From: Peptococcaceae bacterium BICA1-7
GTDB taxonomy: Bacteria > Bacillota > Desulfotomaculia > Desulfotomaculales > Desulfocucumaceae
NCBI GenBank assembly: GCA_000802095.1
Contig: JUEB01000015.1
Coordinates: 172,078-236,077 of the forward strand
Direction: 5' to 3'
DNA length: 64,000 nucleotides
Shown: in pieces, positions 42,060 to 51,448 of the stretch
Position numbering within the stretch: position 1 is the stretch's first letter
How the letters are laid out: every line of letters begins with the position of its first letter
The notes under the pieces: model-generated
Seen by the model: the letters and a program-made list of their open reading frames with translations, nothing else
The model's database searches: none
Told to the model about the DNA's origin: nothing
Program-made: the position numbers and the translations under genes

Positions 42060-42089
42060 AGTTTAGCACAGCATTAGAAACGTTGTCAA
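42060..42089 (-). promoter_or_regulatory. Second promoter-like copy upstream of tRNA-Gly/Cys
   Basis: TTGACA (42089-42084) and TAAACT (42065-42060) are 18 bases apart. The surrounding TTAGCACAG...AA...TTGTCAAG pattern matches the promoter at 41961-41990, so the two look like a duplicated promoter. Confidence 0.55.
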
Positions 42090-42190
42090 GGAGGTAATAA
42101 GTGGCTTTGGCGCCTTATTAATGAAATTGCCTTAGCAGGGTGTCCTATTAAACCTTAATCATATAGAATGGTTATAGCCAGGTTCGGCTG

Positions 42191-42218
42191 AAAATAAAAA
42201 CCCCGAATTCTTTCGAGG
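42191..42218 (-). terminator. Terminator of tRNA-Asp/Phe unit
   Basis: On the minus strand CCTCGAA-AGAA-TTCGGGG forms a 7-bp stem (one T-G pair) followed by TTTTTATTTT, 11 bases after the tRNA-Phe end. Confidence 0.85.
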
Positions 42219-42228
42219 TCATCTTCTA

Positions 42229-42304
<76 letters not shown>

Positions 42305-42308
42305 AGGA

Positions 42309-42384
42309 TGGCGGAGCTGACGGGACTTGAACCCGCGATCTCCGGCTTGACAGGCCGGCATGTTAACCACTACACCACAGCTCC
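42309..42384 (-). tRNA. tRNA-Asp (GTC)
   Basis: A 76-nt cloverleaf with acceptor GGAGCTG/CAGCTCC, anticodon loop CTGTCAA (GTC), T-loop TTCAAGT and encoded CCA. First gene of the Asp-Phe unit. Confidence 0.97.
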
Positions 42385-42437
42385 GTATGTGTCCGCCAGC
42401 GGCTTTTTGGGCGCCGCCGCCGTTACTGACATTGATA

Positions 42438-42466
42438 AGTATACAAAATCTCCGGGGAGAAGTCAA
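42438..42466 (-). promoter_or_regulatory. Promoter of tRNA-Asp/Phe
   Basis: On the minus strand TTGACT (42466-42461) and TATACT (42443-42438) are 17 bases apart, about 55 bp before tRNA-Asp. Confidence 0.85.
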
Positions 42467-42504
42467 ATGGTATTTTAAACTTATACAGTATTTAATTAGT
42501 CAGC

Positions 42505-42620
42505 TGACCGTCTGCGTTGGGGAAAGGGTGAGAATCTCCCGGGCTGTGCTGGAAGGCAGAAACTTTTGTCTAAATAGCAGGACAAAGAAGGAAAAGACAG
42601 TGCCGGTAAAGTATTAAATG
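42505..42620 (+). other. Leader with partial cobalamin-riboswitch-like core
   Basis: The segment GGGGAAAGGGTGAGAATC, continuing to CTCCCGGGCTGTG, resembles the GGGAA...GGTG...AATCC part of a cobalamin riboswitch. The following GCCACTG-type box is not recognisable, and the downstream gene encodes a protease with no known cobalamin link. It may be a degenerate or chance match. Confidence 0.2.
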
Positions 42621-42653
42621 GTAAATACTCTGGTATTTTGGGGGTTTTAAAAA

Positions 42654-45065
42654 ATGACCGACTTTACACAGAGGTATCGTTTGCCGGTGGAAAAACTAAG
42701 ACGTTATTGCAGGCCCGACGAGCTTCTATATGAAACTTCGGGGGATGTTCAGCCTTTAAGGGATTTTATTGGCCAGGAGAGAGCTGTCAAGGCCATGCAG
42801 TTTGGTGTTTTGATGCGCGCCCCTGGATACAATGTATATGTAGCCGGGCCCACCGGTACGGGCAAGACTACTTATATAAACGATTTGCTGACCCAGGTGT
42901 CCACAGGGGAAAAAGTTCCGGATGACTGGTGCTACCTGTACAATTTTGCCAATCCCGACAGTCCCAGGGCAGTGTCACTGCCGGCCACCTTCGGTAGAGC
43001 CCTGCAGGTGGACATGGAGGAACTGATCAAGGAATTGCGGTCAGCTATTCCCAAAGCCTTTGAGGGAGAGGCCTATGAACAGAAAAAGGCTGCTCTGGTG
43101 CAGGAGTTGGAAGCGCAAATTGAGAATGTGATTAATGAGGTAAGGCGGGAGGCCACTGAAGAAGGCCTCTTGTTAAAACAGGGAGAAAGCGGCTTTTATT
43201 TTACTCCCATGGTGGATGGAAAGAAGCTTTCGGTGGAGGAATACGAGGCTTTGCCCAGGGAAACCCAGGAGGAGATGGAGAAAAAGGGCAGGACCATGCA
43301 GCAGAAGCTTGATGAGGTGCTTTCCGCTGTTCGCCTGAAGGAAAGGGAAACAAAGCAGAAGATAAGTGATCTTGATAAACAGATTATGCTGGTGGCGGCA
43401 GGTTCCCCGGTGCAGAAAATACAGGAAAAGTATGGCAAATTCCACGGTATGGGGGAATACCTCGGAGGCTTGCTGGAAGATATGGCAAAAAATCTGGACC
43501 TGCTGAAGCCTGCAGGCGACGGCACGGGTATAAGCACTGAGGGGCAGAGCCTTTTTGACCGGTACAGGGTCAACCTGTTTGTGGACAATGGAGAAACAAA
43601 AGGGTCACCGGTCATTATTAAGAATAGCCCCAATTACTATAGCCTTTTCGGCAGGATAGAGTACAACACCCTTATGGGGACTCTTAGTACCGACCACACA
43701 ATGATCAAGCCCGGGGCTATCCACATGGCCAACGGTGGTTACCTTGTAGTCCAGGCCAGGGATGTTTTAAGCGACCAGGGAGTGTGGGACACCCTTAAGA
43801 GAGCTCTGAAGAACAGGGAGTGTGTGGTGGAAAATATAGGGGAGCAGTACCGCATGGTTCCTACCGTGTCACTGAGGCCCGAGGCTATTCCCCTAAATGT
43901 GAAGATTATAATGGTGGGCAGCTATCACCTTTACGGTATTCTCAGGGAGATGGATGAGGATTTTCAAAAGTTTTTCAAGGTAAAGGTTGACTTTGATACT
44001 GAAATGCCCCGCACCCAGGAGAACCTGTCTCACTATGCGGCCTTTGTTGGAGCGGTCTGCAACAGGGAAGGGCTAAAGCACTTTGACAGGACAGGGCTGG
44101 CCGAGCTCATCGAGTATGGGTCCCGCCTTGCCGGTGACCAGAACAAGCTGTCTACAAGGTTTAACGAGGTTATCGAGGTAGTATATGAGGCGGCTGCCCT
44201 GGCTGAGGCCGAGAACTCTTCCCTGGTCAACTCGTCCCATGTTATGGGGGCTGTGGAGGAAAAAATATACCGGTCCAAGAGAATAGAAGAAAAAATGCAC
44301 GAAATGACCCTGAAGGGTGTCATTATGATAGACACCACAGGCCGGAGGGTAGGGTCAATAAACGGGCTGTCGGTTATAAATCTGGGGGACTACAGCTTTG
44401 GAAGGCCCTCACGTATTACCGCCAGCACCTTTATGGGCCAGGAGGGTGTGGTAAATATTGAAAGGGAAGCCCATATGAGCGGCAGCAGCCATACCAAGGG
44501 GGTTCTTACCCTGGTAGGCTATCTGGGGGAGAAATTTGCTCAGAACAGGCCGCTTCGCCTCTCCGCCAGAATTACCTTTGAGCAGATGTACGATGGGGTT
44601 GACGGTGACAGCGCCTCCAGTACAGAGCTGTACTGCATACTTTCCAGTCTGTCAGGGCTGCCTATTACCCAGGGGATTGCCGTAACCGGCTCCATAAACC
44701 AGCAGGGAGAAATACAGCCCATAGGCGGGGTTACTGAAAAGGTGGAAGGCTTTTTCAGCCTTTGCCGTGACAGGGGACTGACCGGCCAGCAGGGGGTAAT
44801 GATTCCGGCCAGTAATGTGGATAATCTCATGCTAAACCACGAGGTTGTGCAGGCTGTAGGTGAAGGCAGATTCCATATTTACGCTGTCTCCACCATTGAA
44901 GAGGGGATAGAGCTGCTTACCGGGGTCAGGGCCGGGAAGCCCGATGATCAAGGATGCTACCCTGAAGGAACGGTTTTTCACCTGGTTGAGGAGAAGCTTG
45001 GCCGTTTTGCCGAAGGTATAAAGGAGTACGGCGGTTTGGCCGGAGGAAGCTGCTGCCAGGGCTGA
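42654..45065 (+). CDS. Lon-related ATP-dependent protease
   Basis: This 803-residue protein is of the Lon-related (AAA_32/LonB-like) class. It has Walker A GPTGTGKT at 65-72, a long coiled insertion (about residues 130-280) inside the ATPase, and a C-terminal Lon peptidase domain. The catalytic dyad is S653 (GDSASS) and K696 (GGVTEKVEGF). Unlike classical Lon there is no N-terminal substrate-binding LAN domain, and unlike archaeal LonB no membrane helices. Such proteases are chromosomal genes in many Clostridia and act in quality control or sporulation; the exact targets are not known. It marks the start of ordinary chromosome to the right of the tRNA cluster. Confidence 0.9.
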   Translation: MTDFTQRYRLPVEKLRRYCRPDELLYETSGDVQPLRDFIGQERAVKAMQFGVLMRAPGYNVYVAGPTGTGKTTYINDLLTQVSTGEKVPDDWCYLYNFANPDSPRAVSLPATFGRALQVDMEELIKELRSAIPKAFEGEAYEQKKAALVQELEAQIENVINEVRREATEEGLLLKQGESGFYFTPMVDGKKLSVEEYEALPRETQEEMEKKGRTMQQKLDEVLSAVRLKERETKQKISDLDKQIMLVAAGSPVQKIQEKYGKFHGMGEYLGGLLEDMAKNLDLLKPAGDGTGISTEGQSLFDRYRVNLFVDNGETKGSPVIIKNSPNYYSLFGRIEYNTLMGTLSTDHTMIKPGAIHMANGGYLVVQARDVLSDQGVWDTLKRALKNRECVVENIGEQYRMVPTVSLRPEAIPLNVKIIMVGSYHLYGILREMDEDFQKFFKVKVDFDTEMPRTQENLSHYAAFVGAVCNREGLKHFDRTGLAELIEYGSRLAGDQNKLSTRFNEVIEVVYEAAALAEAENSSLVNSSHVMGAVEEKIYRSKRIEEKMHEMTLKGVIMIDTTGRRVGSINGLSVINLGDYSFGRPSRITASTFMGQEGVVNIEREAHMSGSSHTKGVLTLVGYLGEKFAQNRPLRLSARITFEQMYDGVDGDSASSTELYCILSSLSGLPITQGIAVTGSINQQGEIQPIGGVTEKVEGFFSLCRDRGLTGQQGVMIPASNVDNLMLNHEVVQAVGEGRFHIYAVSTIEEGIELLTGVRAGKPDDQGCYPEGTVFHLVEEKLGRFAEGIKEYGGLAGGSCCQG

Positions 45066-45103
45066 TCATTCCGGGATCAAACACTTTCTGACCAAAAAAA
45101 AAC

Positions 45104-45120
45104 GGGGGCTAAAAGCCCCC
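45104..45120 (-). terminator. Hairpin with A-tract, minus-strand terminator
   Basis: GGGGGCT-AAA-AGCCCCC is preceded on the plus strand by ten A residues. On the minus strand it is therefore a perfect stem followed by a long T-run. On the plus strand it lacks a T-run but could still help end the protease transcript. The 289 bp from 45066 to 45354 hold no clear gene. Confidence 0.65.
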
Positions 45121-45354
45121 GCACGAGCAAGGAGGAACTCAATTCAGTGAGCGACCTGATACCATAATATTCCTTGCCGAATATTATTCTACAGATACAA
45201 CAGTAAATGGCAAAATTTTTTTTTGGCGTGAGCTTATCTAATACCCTGGCAGGTTGCGGTATAGAGGTATTTTTTAATAATCCTGCCGCCACTGTGGTAT
45301 CAAACACCGTGCTTAGGCTTACAATATAGCATATGGCAATATTTAGTCGTTGGG

Positions 45355-46782
45355 GTGGTTTATTTGGTTGACAGGCAGGTTTTAAAAGAGGTTTTGGAAA
45401 TAGCCCTTAAAAATGGCGGGGACTTTGCGGATATTTACATAGAGCACAGGAAAGCTACCGGCATCGGGTGTGAGGGCGGTAAAATTGAAAGGGTTAACTC
45501 AGGTTTAGACGTGGGCGCCGGGATTAGGGTGATTGCCGGCGAATCAACTGCGTATGCCTATACCAACGACCTTACCCGGGAGGGAATGGCCGGTGCGGCG
45601 GCAGTGGTGAGCCACGCTGCCCAGGGAAATCAGAAGGATTTTAATATTGACCTGCGCAGGGTAAGGCCTGTTGTGGAGTTTAATTTTGGTGTGCGTCCGG
45701 ATGCTGTCAAGACAGAGGAAAAGGTAAACGCCGTGGAAGCAGCGGACAGGGCTGCCAGGGAGATAAACAAAGAAAGCATAAAGCAGGTTATGGTGGGCTA
45801 TGGAGATGTGGTCCAAAATATTACCATTGCCAACAGCGCCGGGGACTATGTTGAGGATGAGCGCATCAGAACAAGGCTGATGGTTCAGGTGGTGGCTTCC
45901 CGGGAAGGCACTATTCAGACCGGCTATGAGGCGGTGGGCAGTCTGGCCGGGTTTGATCTGCTGAAAAGGAACAAGCCTGAAGATCTGGCCGGTAATGCAG
46001 CCTCCAGGGCGGTGGAAATGCTTGGGGCCCAGCCGGCCCCGTCGGGCAAAATGCCTGTGGTAATGGCCGGGGAGGCCGGGGGCACAATGGTCCATGAGGC
46101 TTGCGGACATGGTCTTGAGGCAGACCTGGTCCAAAAGGGGCTTTCGGTGTATGCCGGAAGGAAAGGCCAGACAGTGGCGGCGGAATCGGTTACCGTGGTG
46201 GATGATGCCACTATAGAAGACAGGTACGGATCATATAGCTTTGATGACGAGGGAATTCCCTCCAGGAAAGTAGTGCTTATTGAAAATGGAGTACTGAAGG
46301 ACTTTCTGTATGACAGGCTTACGGCCTCCAAGGAGGATATACAGTCCAACGGCCACGGCAGGAGGGAGTCATATCAGCACAGGCCCATACCGCGCATGGG
46401 AAATACTTATATTGCCCCCGGGGCGGAGAATCCAGAGAGCCTTATCCGGGAGGCCGGCAGGGGAGTGCTGGTAACCAAGATGGGAGGCGGCCAGGTAAAC
46501 ACTACCACCGGTGATTTTGTATTTGACGTGGCTGAAGGCTACCTCATAGTGGAGGGTGAAAAAGGCCCCCTGATCAGGGGGGCTACACTTACCGGCAACG
46601 GGCCGGAGGTTCTGAAGAAAATAAAGATGGTGGGAAAGGACCTTGGCTTTACCATAGGCACCTGTGGAAAGGATGGTCAGGGAGTTCCGGTCAGTGACGC
46701 CCAGCCCACCCTATGGATTGACGATATCATAGTGGGGGGGACCATTCATTCAGAGGGGAATGGTAAAATAAGAAGGCTGTAA
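45355..46782 (+). CDS. tldD: TldD-family metallopeptidase
   Basis: The 475-residue protein has the TldD zinc motif HEACGH (H247-H252 counted from GTG 45355) inside GGTMVHEACGH. The other family blocks are also present: GRRESYQHRPIPRMGN, TKMGGGQVNTTTGDF and the C-terminal LWIDDIIVGGTI. TTG 45364, seven bases after GGGGTGG, is an alternative start. TldD works as a heterodimer with TldE (PmbA), cleaving unfolded or modified peptides such as microcin precursors. TldE has no metal site. No tldE gene is adjacent in this window, so the partner must be elsewhere. A strong terminator follows. Confidence 0.9.
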   Translation: MVYLVDRQVLKEVLEIALKNGGDFADIYIEHRKATGIGCEGGKIERVNSGLDVGAGIRVIAGESTAYAYTNDLTREGMAGAAAVVSHAAQGNQKDFNIDLRRVRPVVEFNFGVRPDAVKTEEKVNAVEAADRAAREINKESIKQVMVGYGDVVQNITIANSAGDYVEDERIRTRLMVQVVASREGTIQTGYEAVGSLAGFDLLKRNKPEDLAGNAASRAVEMLGAQPAPSGKMPVVMAGEAGGTMVHEACGHGLEADLVQKGLSVYAGRKGQTVAAESVTVVDDATIEDRYGSYSFDDEGIPSRKVVLIENGVLKDFLYDRLTASKEDIQSNGHGRRESYQHRPIPRMGNTYIAPGAENPESLIREAGRGVLVTKMGGGQVNTTTGDFVFDVAEGYLIVEGEKGPLIRGATLTGNGPEVLKKIKMVGKDLGFTIGTCGKDGQGVPVSDAQPTLWIDDIIVGGTIHSEGNGKIRRL

Positions 46783-46792
46783 AAGACAAAAT

Positions 46793-46820
46793 GGGCGCCC
46801 GCATCAGGGCGCCCCAATTT
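46793..46820. terminator. Convergent bidirectional terminator
   Basis: GGGCGCCC (46793-46800) and GGGCGCCC (46807-46814) form a GC-rich stem around GCATCA. It is followed by CAATTTTTT on the plus strand, and the facing side is A-rich. It separates the convergent tldD and acyl-CoA synthetase genes. Confidence 0.8.
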
Positions 46821-46846
46821 TTTAATATCTGTTTGTCTGGACAATA

Positions 46847-48451
46847 TTATAAATACAGCTTGCGTAGCTCTTTTTTATTAAATTTACCTACACTTGTTTT
46901 GGGTATTTCTTCAATAAACAGTACTTTGTCAGGCAGCATCCACTTGGCCATCTTGCCGTCCAGGAAGCTTTTTATATCTTCCTCGGTGGTTTTTCCGGCA
47001 TAGTCAGGCTTGAGAACCACGCAGGCCATAGGGCGCTCGTCCCATTTTTCATGGGGCATGGCTATTACGGCGGCCTCTGCCACCGCAGGGTGAGCCATTA
47101 TGGTATTTTCCATGTCCACTGAAGAAATCCATTCTCCGCCGCTCTTAATAAGGTCCTTTGTCCGGTCACAGATAAAAATGTATCCTTCTTCATCAATGGT
47201 GGCGATGTCGTTGGTGTGCAGCCAGCCGTCCTTCATGCATTCTGCGCTCTTTTCAGGGTTTTTATAGTATTCTCCGGCAATCCAGGGACCTCTTATGAGC
47301 AACTCTCCCATTGTTTTGCCGTCATGGGGAAGATCCTCACCATTTTCTCCCACTATTTTTAATTCCAGGCCAGGGGCCACAACTCCCTGTTTTACCCTAA
47401 TGGTGTACTGCTGATCTTCCGGCCACTGGTCCATATATGACTTTGTTCTGGAGAGGGTTACCAGAGGTGTGGTTTCAGTCATTCCATAGGCGTGGATGAC
47501 CGGTACGCCCAGTTTTTCGTCATAAGCCTTCATTAGGGCCAGGGGAATGGCCGACCCCCCGCAGATAAAGCCCTTGACACTGCTGAAGTCATATTTGACC
47601 TTCTCAGCCACCTGCAGGATACCCATCCATATGGTGGGCACACCTGCGGTCATGGTAACCTTTTCATCCTGTATAAGCTGGCACAATATGGCAGGGTCAG
47701 GGCGGGACCCCGGGAAAACCTGTTTCGACCCTGTCCATGTGGCGGTAAAGGGCATCCCCCAGGCGTTGGCATGGAACATGGGCACAACCGCCATAACTGT
47801 GTCTCTCTCGCTAAGGCCCATCATATCAGTGCTCAGGCAGGAAAGAGAGTGCAGTAATATTGCCCTGTGAGTGTACACAACACCCTTGGGGTCACCGGTG
47901 GTGGCGGTGGTATAGCACATGGCTGCAGGAGACCACTCATCCAGGTCTGAGGGGAAATTATAGGCCGGGGACGCCTCCGCCAGGAGCTTTTCATAGGAAT
48001 GTGCAGGGCTCAGGGCTGTCTGGGGAAGCTCGGCCGTATCATTCATGATCACAAAGTGCTTTACTGTGGTAAGCTTGTCTTTAATTGCCTCCAGAAGAGG
48101 CAGCAGGTCCTGGTCCACCATTATGACCCTGTCTTCGGCATGATTTATCACATATATAAGCTGGTCCGGGAATAACCGCAGGTTAAGGGTATGGAGAACA
48201 CAGCCCATGGTGGGCACGGCCAGGTACAGCTCAAGGTGCCGGTGTGTATTCCAGGCCAGGGTGGCGACCCTTTCACCCCGTTTTACCCCCAGTCCTTCAA
48301 GGGTGTTGGCCAGACGGCAGGTGCGCTCGTAAAACTGGCCGTAATTATACCTGAACATTCCGGAATAATCTCTGCACACTATTTCCTTTTTGGCATACAG
48401 CATCTTTGCCCTTTCAAGGATGCTTTTTGTGGTAAGGGGATAATTCATCAT
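46847..48451 (-). CDS. AMP-forming acyl-CoA synthetase
   Basis: This 534-residue member of the adenylate-forming family has a phosphate loop [15 protein letters not shown]. The second and third residues differ from the usual TSGTTGxPKG, but the glycine and lysine are kept. Further family motifs are YGMTETTP (A5), GWLHTNDIA (A7), [15 protein letters not shown] (A8) and the catalytic lysine near the C-terminus in [10 protein letters not shown] (A10). It activates a carboxylic acid, probably a medium- or long-chain fatty acid, to its CoA ester by way of an acyl-AMP. AAAGGAGGATC precedes ATG 48451. It stands alone on the minus strand, so the pathway is not shown by its neighbours. Confidence 0.9.
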   Translation of the reverse strand: MMNYPLTTKSILERAKMLYAKKEIVCRDYSGMFRYNYGQFYERTCRLANTLEGLGVKRGERVATLAWNTHRHLELYLAVPTMGCVLHTLNLRLFPDQLIYVINHAEDRVIMVDQDLLPLLEAIKDKLTTVKHFVIMNDTAELPQTALSPAHSYEKLLAEASPAYNFPSDLDEWSPAAMCYTTATTGDPKGVVYTHRAILLHSLSCLSTDMMGLSERDTVMAVVPMFHANAWGMPFTATWTGSKQVFPGSRPDPAILCQLIQDEKVTMTAGVPTIWMGILQVAEKVKYDFSSVKGFICGGSAIPLALMKAYDEKLGVPVIHAYGMTETTPLVTLSRTKSYMDQWPEDQQYTIRVKQGVVAPGLELKIVGENGEDLPHDGKTMGELLIRGPWIAGEYYKNPEKSAECMKDGWLHTNDIATIDEEGYIFICDRTKDLIKSGGEWISSVDMENTIMAHPAVAEAAVIAMPHEKWDERPMACVVLKPDYAGKTTEEDIKSFLDGKMAKWMLPDKVLFIEEIPKTSVGKFNKKELRKLYL

Positions 48452-48857
48452 AAGTTGTGATCCTCCTTTTGTTGATTTATTGTTTAACGAGTCTATTTCC
48501 TGTGGGTGTGGGTTGTCTCATCCTCCTTCCCAGAGCAGCTCAGGACATTCTACTGTGAATATGTGTGATAATAATAAATATTATAAAATTTTTGAATATT
48601 AAAAGGCAATACAAATTCGCCCATATACATCGATAGTTTTTAAAAGCAGTATCAGATATTTAAAGATAGCAGGCAGGGAAAACACTTTTTTGGGGCATTT
48701 CAGGCAGGAACGAAAATATATTCGACGAATATAAAACTAGTAATTAATGTCGAAGAAAATGATTTAATAGCTGAATCATGAAAAACAAAAAGAAAATTGT
48801 TAGCCAATTGCTTTTTCATCCGGGCGTATTTAATAATCTCGCCTTTGAGGTGTGTGA
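48452..48857. other. Divergent intergenic region with palindrome
   Basis: These 406 bp separate the divergent acyl-CoA synthetase and acidic-repeat genes and hold no gene. A perfect 15-bp palindrome ATATTCGACGAATAT (48718-48732), with TTCGA half sites nearby (TGTCGAAG at about 48750), is a candidate operator. Confidence 0.5.
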
Positions 48858-50639
48858 ATGTTCGAGTTTATAGCCGTGGTTGTGCTGGCCAATCTAATCA
48901 TGCTGGCGGTCCTTTTTGTTCTCCGCCATGTGATAGCCATAAGGGCTCCCGTACTTGTACTAGCAGTAGGAATTTCTATTATTTACTGCATTCTCTACCC
49001 GTTCCTTGTGGCTTTGATATCTTATCCCCAGGTGTTATACCTGTATGTATTTTTAGTGGTGGCCGGTGCAGGCTCTCTTTACATTATAGAAAACAGGTTC
49101 TTTACAGTCAGAGAGTTAAAAGAAGGTGAAGCTTCAGGCATTATCGCCGGTGACGCGCTGGAAGCCATTGGGGTTGAACAGACAGCTGTCTTTGGAGGTT
49201 TGCCCGCCCTTGACTGGGGGTCTGCCGGCAGGGTGTTTTCCATGCCCGGCCAGTATGCCGGAGCAACTCAAGAAGGGCCTTTGCCGTCAGTTCATGAAGA
49301 AAAGTTTTTTGTGCAGGAAGAAGCCGGGGGGCAATCTTCTGCTGCAGGGGATGTCCGGGAAGATACTTTGTCCCGTTATGAAGATGAAGGGACTGTTGAT
49401 GCAGTAGCAATAGAATATATCCCGGAGTCCGGGCTGCCTGAATATTTGGAAACTGAGGCTGCTGACCCGGCTGCCGGGCCAGTGTCTGCCGCTCTGCCGG
49501 AGGAAGATATGCCGGTCATGGCTGATAAGGCTGCTGAGGGGCAAATTACCGGGGATGAGGTGGCAGCCCTGCTGAAGGCGACTTATGCCGGTGAGCCCGA
49601 GGGCGCTGTAGAGGATATCGCTTTCTATAAAGAGGATGAAATAGCTGACGCTGAAGAGGGTCCTGGTCCCGCGGATGTTCAGGTGGAAGATGTTACTGAC
49701 CGGGATGACTATATAGCCGGTGGAATAACTGCCACAATGGAAAGACTGGATAAGACAGGTCCGGTGGAAACTATGGAAGAGGCCTGGCTTGCCAGACCGT
49801 ATGAAGAGGAATTCCATATAGACACTGAGGAATGCCTGCCCGAGGAGGAAGCAAGTGTTTTAGCCTTTGAAGAAAAGACCGAAGTGCAGGGTGGAGAGCG
49901 GCCTATAACGGTGACCGGACTCCCTGAAGGGCTGGAGACCGAGACTTCCGTCATGGCTGCTGCAATTCCGGTGGAAGATGCCTCAGGCTTGGATAATGAG
50001 ATTATAGCGGGCTATATTACTGAGGATGAAGTGGCTGCTATAGAGGAATTAGCTGCCTTTGCAGAGGGAACGGAGCCTGCAGAATTATCGGTGGCCGACA
50101 TCCCGGGCTGGGATGATGCAGTAGCCGATGAAATTACTGCCACCCTTGAGGGGTTGGATGTGATAGATCCTGTGTTAACTGTGGAGGAAACAGTGCTTGC
50201 CGGGGTGGATGCTTCCAGCTTTATTGATGAATTGCTGCCGGTGGAGCAGGAGTTCACTGAACAGACAGCGGACGGCGCAGGAGAAAAGCAGGGTGATGTT
50301 ACTGAATTAATGGCAGAACCGGACTATATACCTGCGGAAGAGCAAAGCTCTCCCGGGTATGATTTAAACAGCATGGTAGCCATAGCCTTTGACAAACTTG
50401 CATCCGGAGATGACGCCGGGGCAGTGGACTGCTTTTTCAGGGCGCTTAAACTTGGTCCTCCGCCCAGGCTGGCTGTGCTGCTTTGTACAAGGATAAGTTC
50501 CATATACTCATCTCAGGGGCACAGCAGGCAGGCTCTGGCAGTAATGGAAATGCTGGAGGTTGTATGGGGGCCGATGTTGGATGACAGCCAGCTTAAAGGG
50601 ATCACAACAATAATAATCCAGTTAAGGGGAGAAGTATAA
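48858..50639 (+). CDS. Membrane protein with acidic repeats and TPR-like end
   Basis: The 593-residue protein starts with three hydrophobic helices (residues 3-22, 29-56, 60-78). It continues with about 400 very acidic, Ala/Glu-rich residues and ends in a helical, TPR-like segment (ALKLGPPPRLAVLLCTRI and IYSSQGHSRQALAVMEM). Two copies of an internal repeat are visible at about residues 229-310 and 386-460: IT-x-DEVAA, then E-P, then DD-x-x-A, ITAT-x-E-x-LD and VET-type EE. I know no family for it. Its stop overlaps the ATG of the PRC-barrel gene (ATAATG), so the two are coupled. It is probably a cytoplasm-facing membrane scaffold. Confidence 0.7.
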   Translation: MFEFIAVVVLANLIMLAVLFVLRHVIAIRAPVLVLAVGISIIYCILYPFLVALISYPQVLYLYVFLVVAGAGSLYIIENRFFTVRELKEGEASGIIAGDALEAIGVEQTAVFGGLPALDWGSAGRVFSMPGQYAGATQEGPLPSVHEEKFFVQEEAGGQSSAAGDVREDTLSRYEDEGTVDAVAIEYIPESGLPEYLETEAADPAAGPVSAALPEEDMPVMADKAAEGQITGDEVAALLKATYAGEPEGAVEDIAFYKEDEIADAEEGPGPADVQVEDVTDRDDYIAGGITATMERLDKTGPVETMEEAWLARPYEEEFHIDTEECLPEEEASVLAFEEKTEVQGGERPITVTGLPEGLETETSVMAAAIPVEDASGLDNEIIAGYITEDEVAAIEELAAFAEGTEPAELSVADIPGWDDAVADEITATLEGLDVIDPVLTVEETVLAGVDASSFIDELLPVEQEFTEQTADGAGEKQGDVTELMAEPDYIPAEEQSSPGYDLNSMVAIAFDKLASGDDAGAVDCFFRALKLGPPPRLAVLLCTRISSIYSSQGHSRQALAVMEMLEVVWGPMLDDSQLKGITTIIIQLRGEV

Positions 50640-51412
50640 TGAAAAAAACACAACAGGTGCTGGGACTGCCGGTGATAGAGATATCATCGGGAGAACAAAT
50701 GGGGTTCGTGTCCGGTATTGTGGTGAACCCGGAACAGGGCAAGGTGGAGTGTCTTTTGCTTGACAGGGTAAGCTGGTATGGAGAAATGCGTGCTCTTCCC
50801 TTCGAGGCCGTTCTTGGGGTAGGCGAGTTTGCAGCTACCATTTCCAAGGGGGATGAGGTTTTTCCCATCAGTGCCAAGGCAGATCTTGTGTCACTTCTGG
50901 AAAGGAATGTCCAGGTTATTAAGACCGGGGTAATGACAAGATCCGGAAAATATATCGGGTCTGTGTCAGAATTCGCAATTGATATCCACACCGGCAAAAT
51001 AATGGGCTGTGAGGTTGCATCCGATGATGGCGGCGGCTTTGTTGTGCCGGGTGAAAAGGTGGTCACCTTCGGGGCAAAGTTCCTTGTGGTGGAGGATGGC
51101 TATGAGGACTACTCAGAAAGCGAGCTTAAGGAAAGCGAACCGAAGGAAATTAAGGCAGAGCCCGCTGTTAAAAGTCCGGAGCCTGTGAAGCCTTCGGCAA
51201 AAGCCAAAAACGAGGCCCCTGCGGCTGACCCGGTGGAGGTTTTTGAGGCCAGACAGAGACAGTATCTGGCCGGCAAGAAAGTCACCAAGAAGATAGTAGG
51301 AACCGGAGGTCAGGTTATCATTAACGAGGGTGAGATCATCACCGAGGAAACTATAGAAAAAGCCCTGGCAGCAGACAAGTACATTGAGCTGACCATGAAT
51401 GTTTCCGATTGA
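50639..51412 (+). CDS. PRC-barrel domain protein
   Basis: This 257-residue protein has two PRC-barrel domains (residues 5-80 beginning VLGLPVIEISSGEQMG, and 88-160 with TRSGKYIGSVSEFAID). A Lys/Glu/Pro-rich linker follows, then a C-terminal segment (GKKVTKKIVGTGGQVIINEG) that looks like a beta-type dimerisation unit. PRC-barrels occur in photosystem and RNA-processing proteins and, in Firmicutes, in YlmC/YmxH-like sporulation-linked proteins. The function here is unknown. It is coupled to the acidic-repeat membrane protein and followed after 36 bp by the VanW gene, so the three probably act together at the envelope. Confidence 0.85.
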   Translation: MKKTQQVLGLPVIEISSGEQMGFVSGIVVNPEQGKVECLLLDRVSWYGEMRALPFEAVLGVGEFAATISKGDEVFPISAKADLVSLLERNVQVIKTGVMTRSGKYIGSVSEFAIDIHTGKIMGCEVASDDGGGFVVPGEKVVTFGAKFLVVEDGYEDYSESELKESEPKEIKAEPAVKSPEPVKPSAKAKNEAPAADPVEVFEARQRQYLAGKKVTKKIVGTGGQVIINEGEIITEETIEKALAADKYIELTMNVSD

Positions 51413-51448
51413 TGTTCCCAAAAAACTAATAAAAAGCAGTGATATAAT

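Noticed and set aside
45077..45307. A 76-codon minus-strand frame beside the hairpin terminator
   Set aside because: No ribosome site and no family; it runs through the terminator hairpin and looks accidental.
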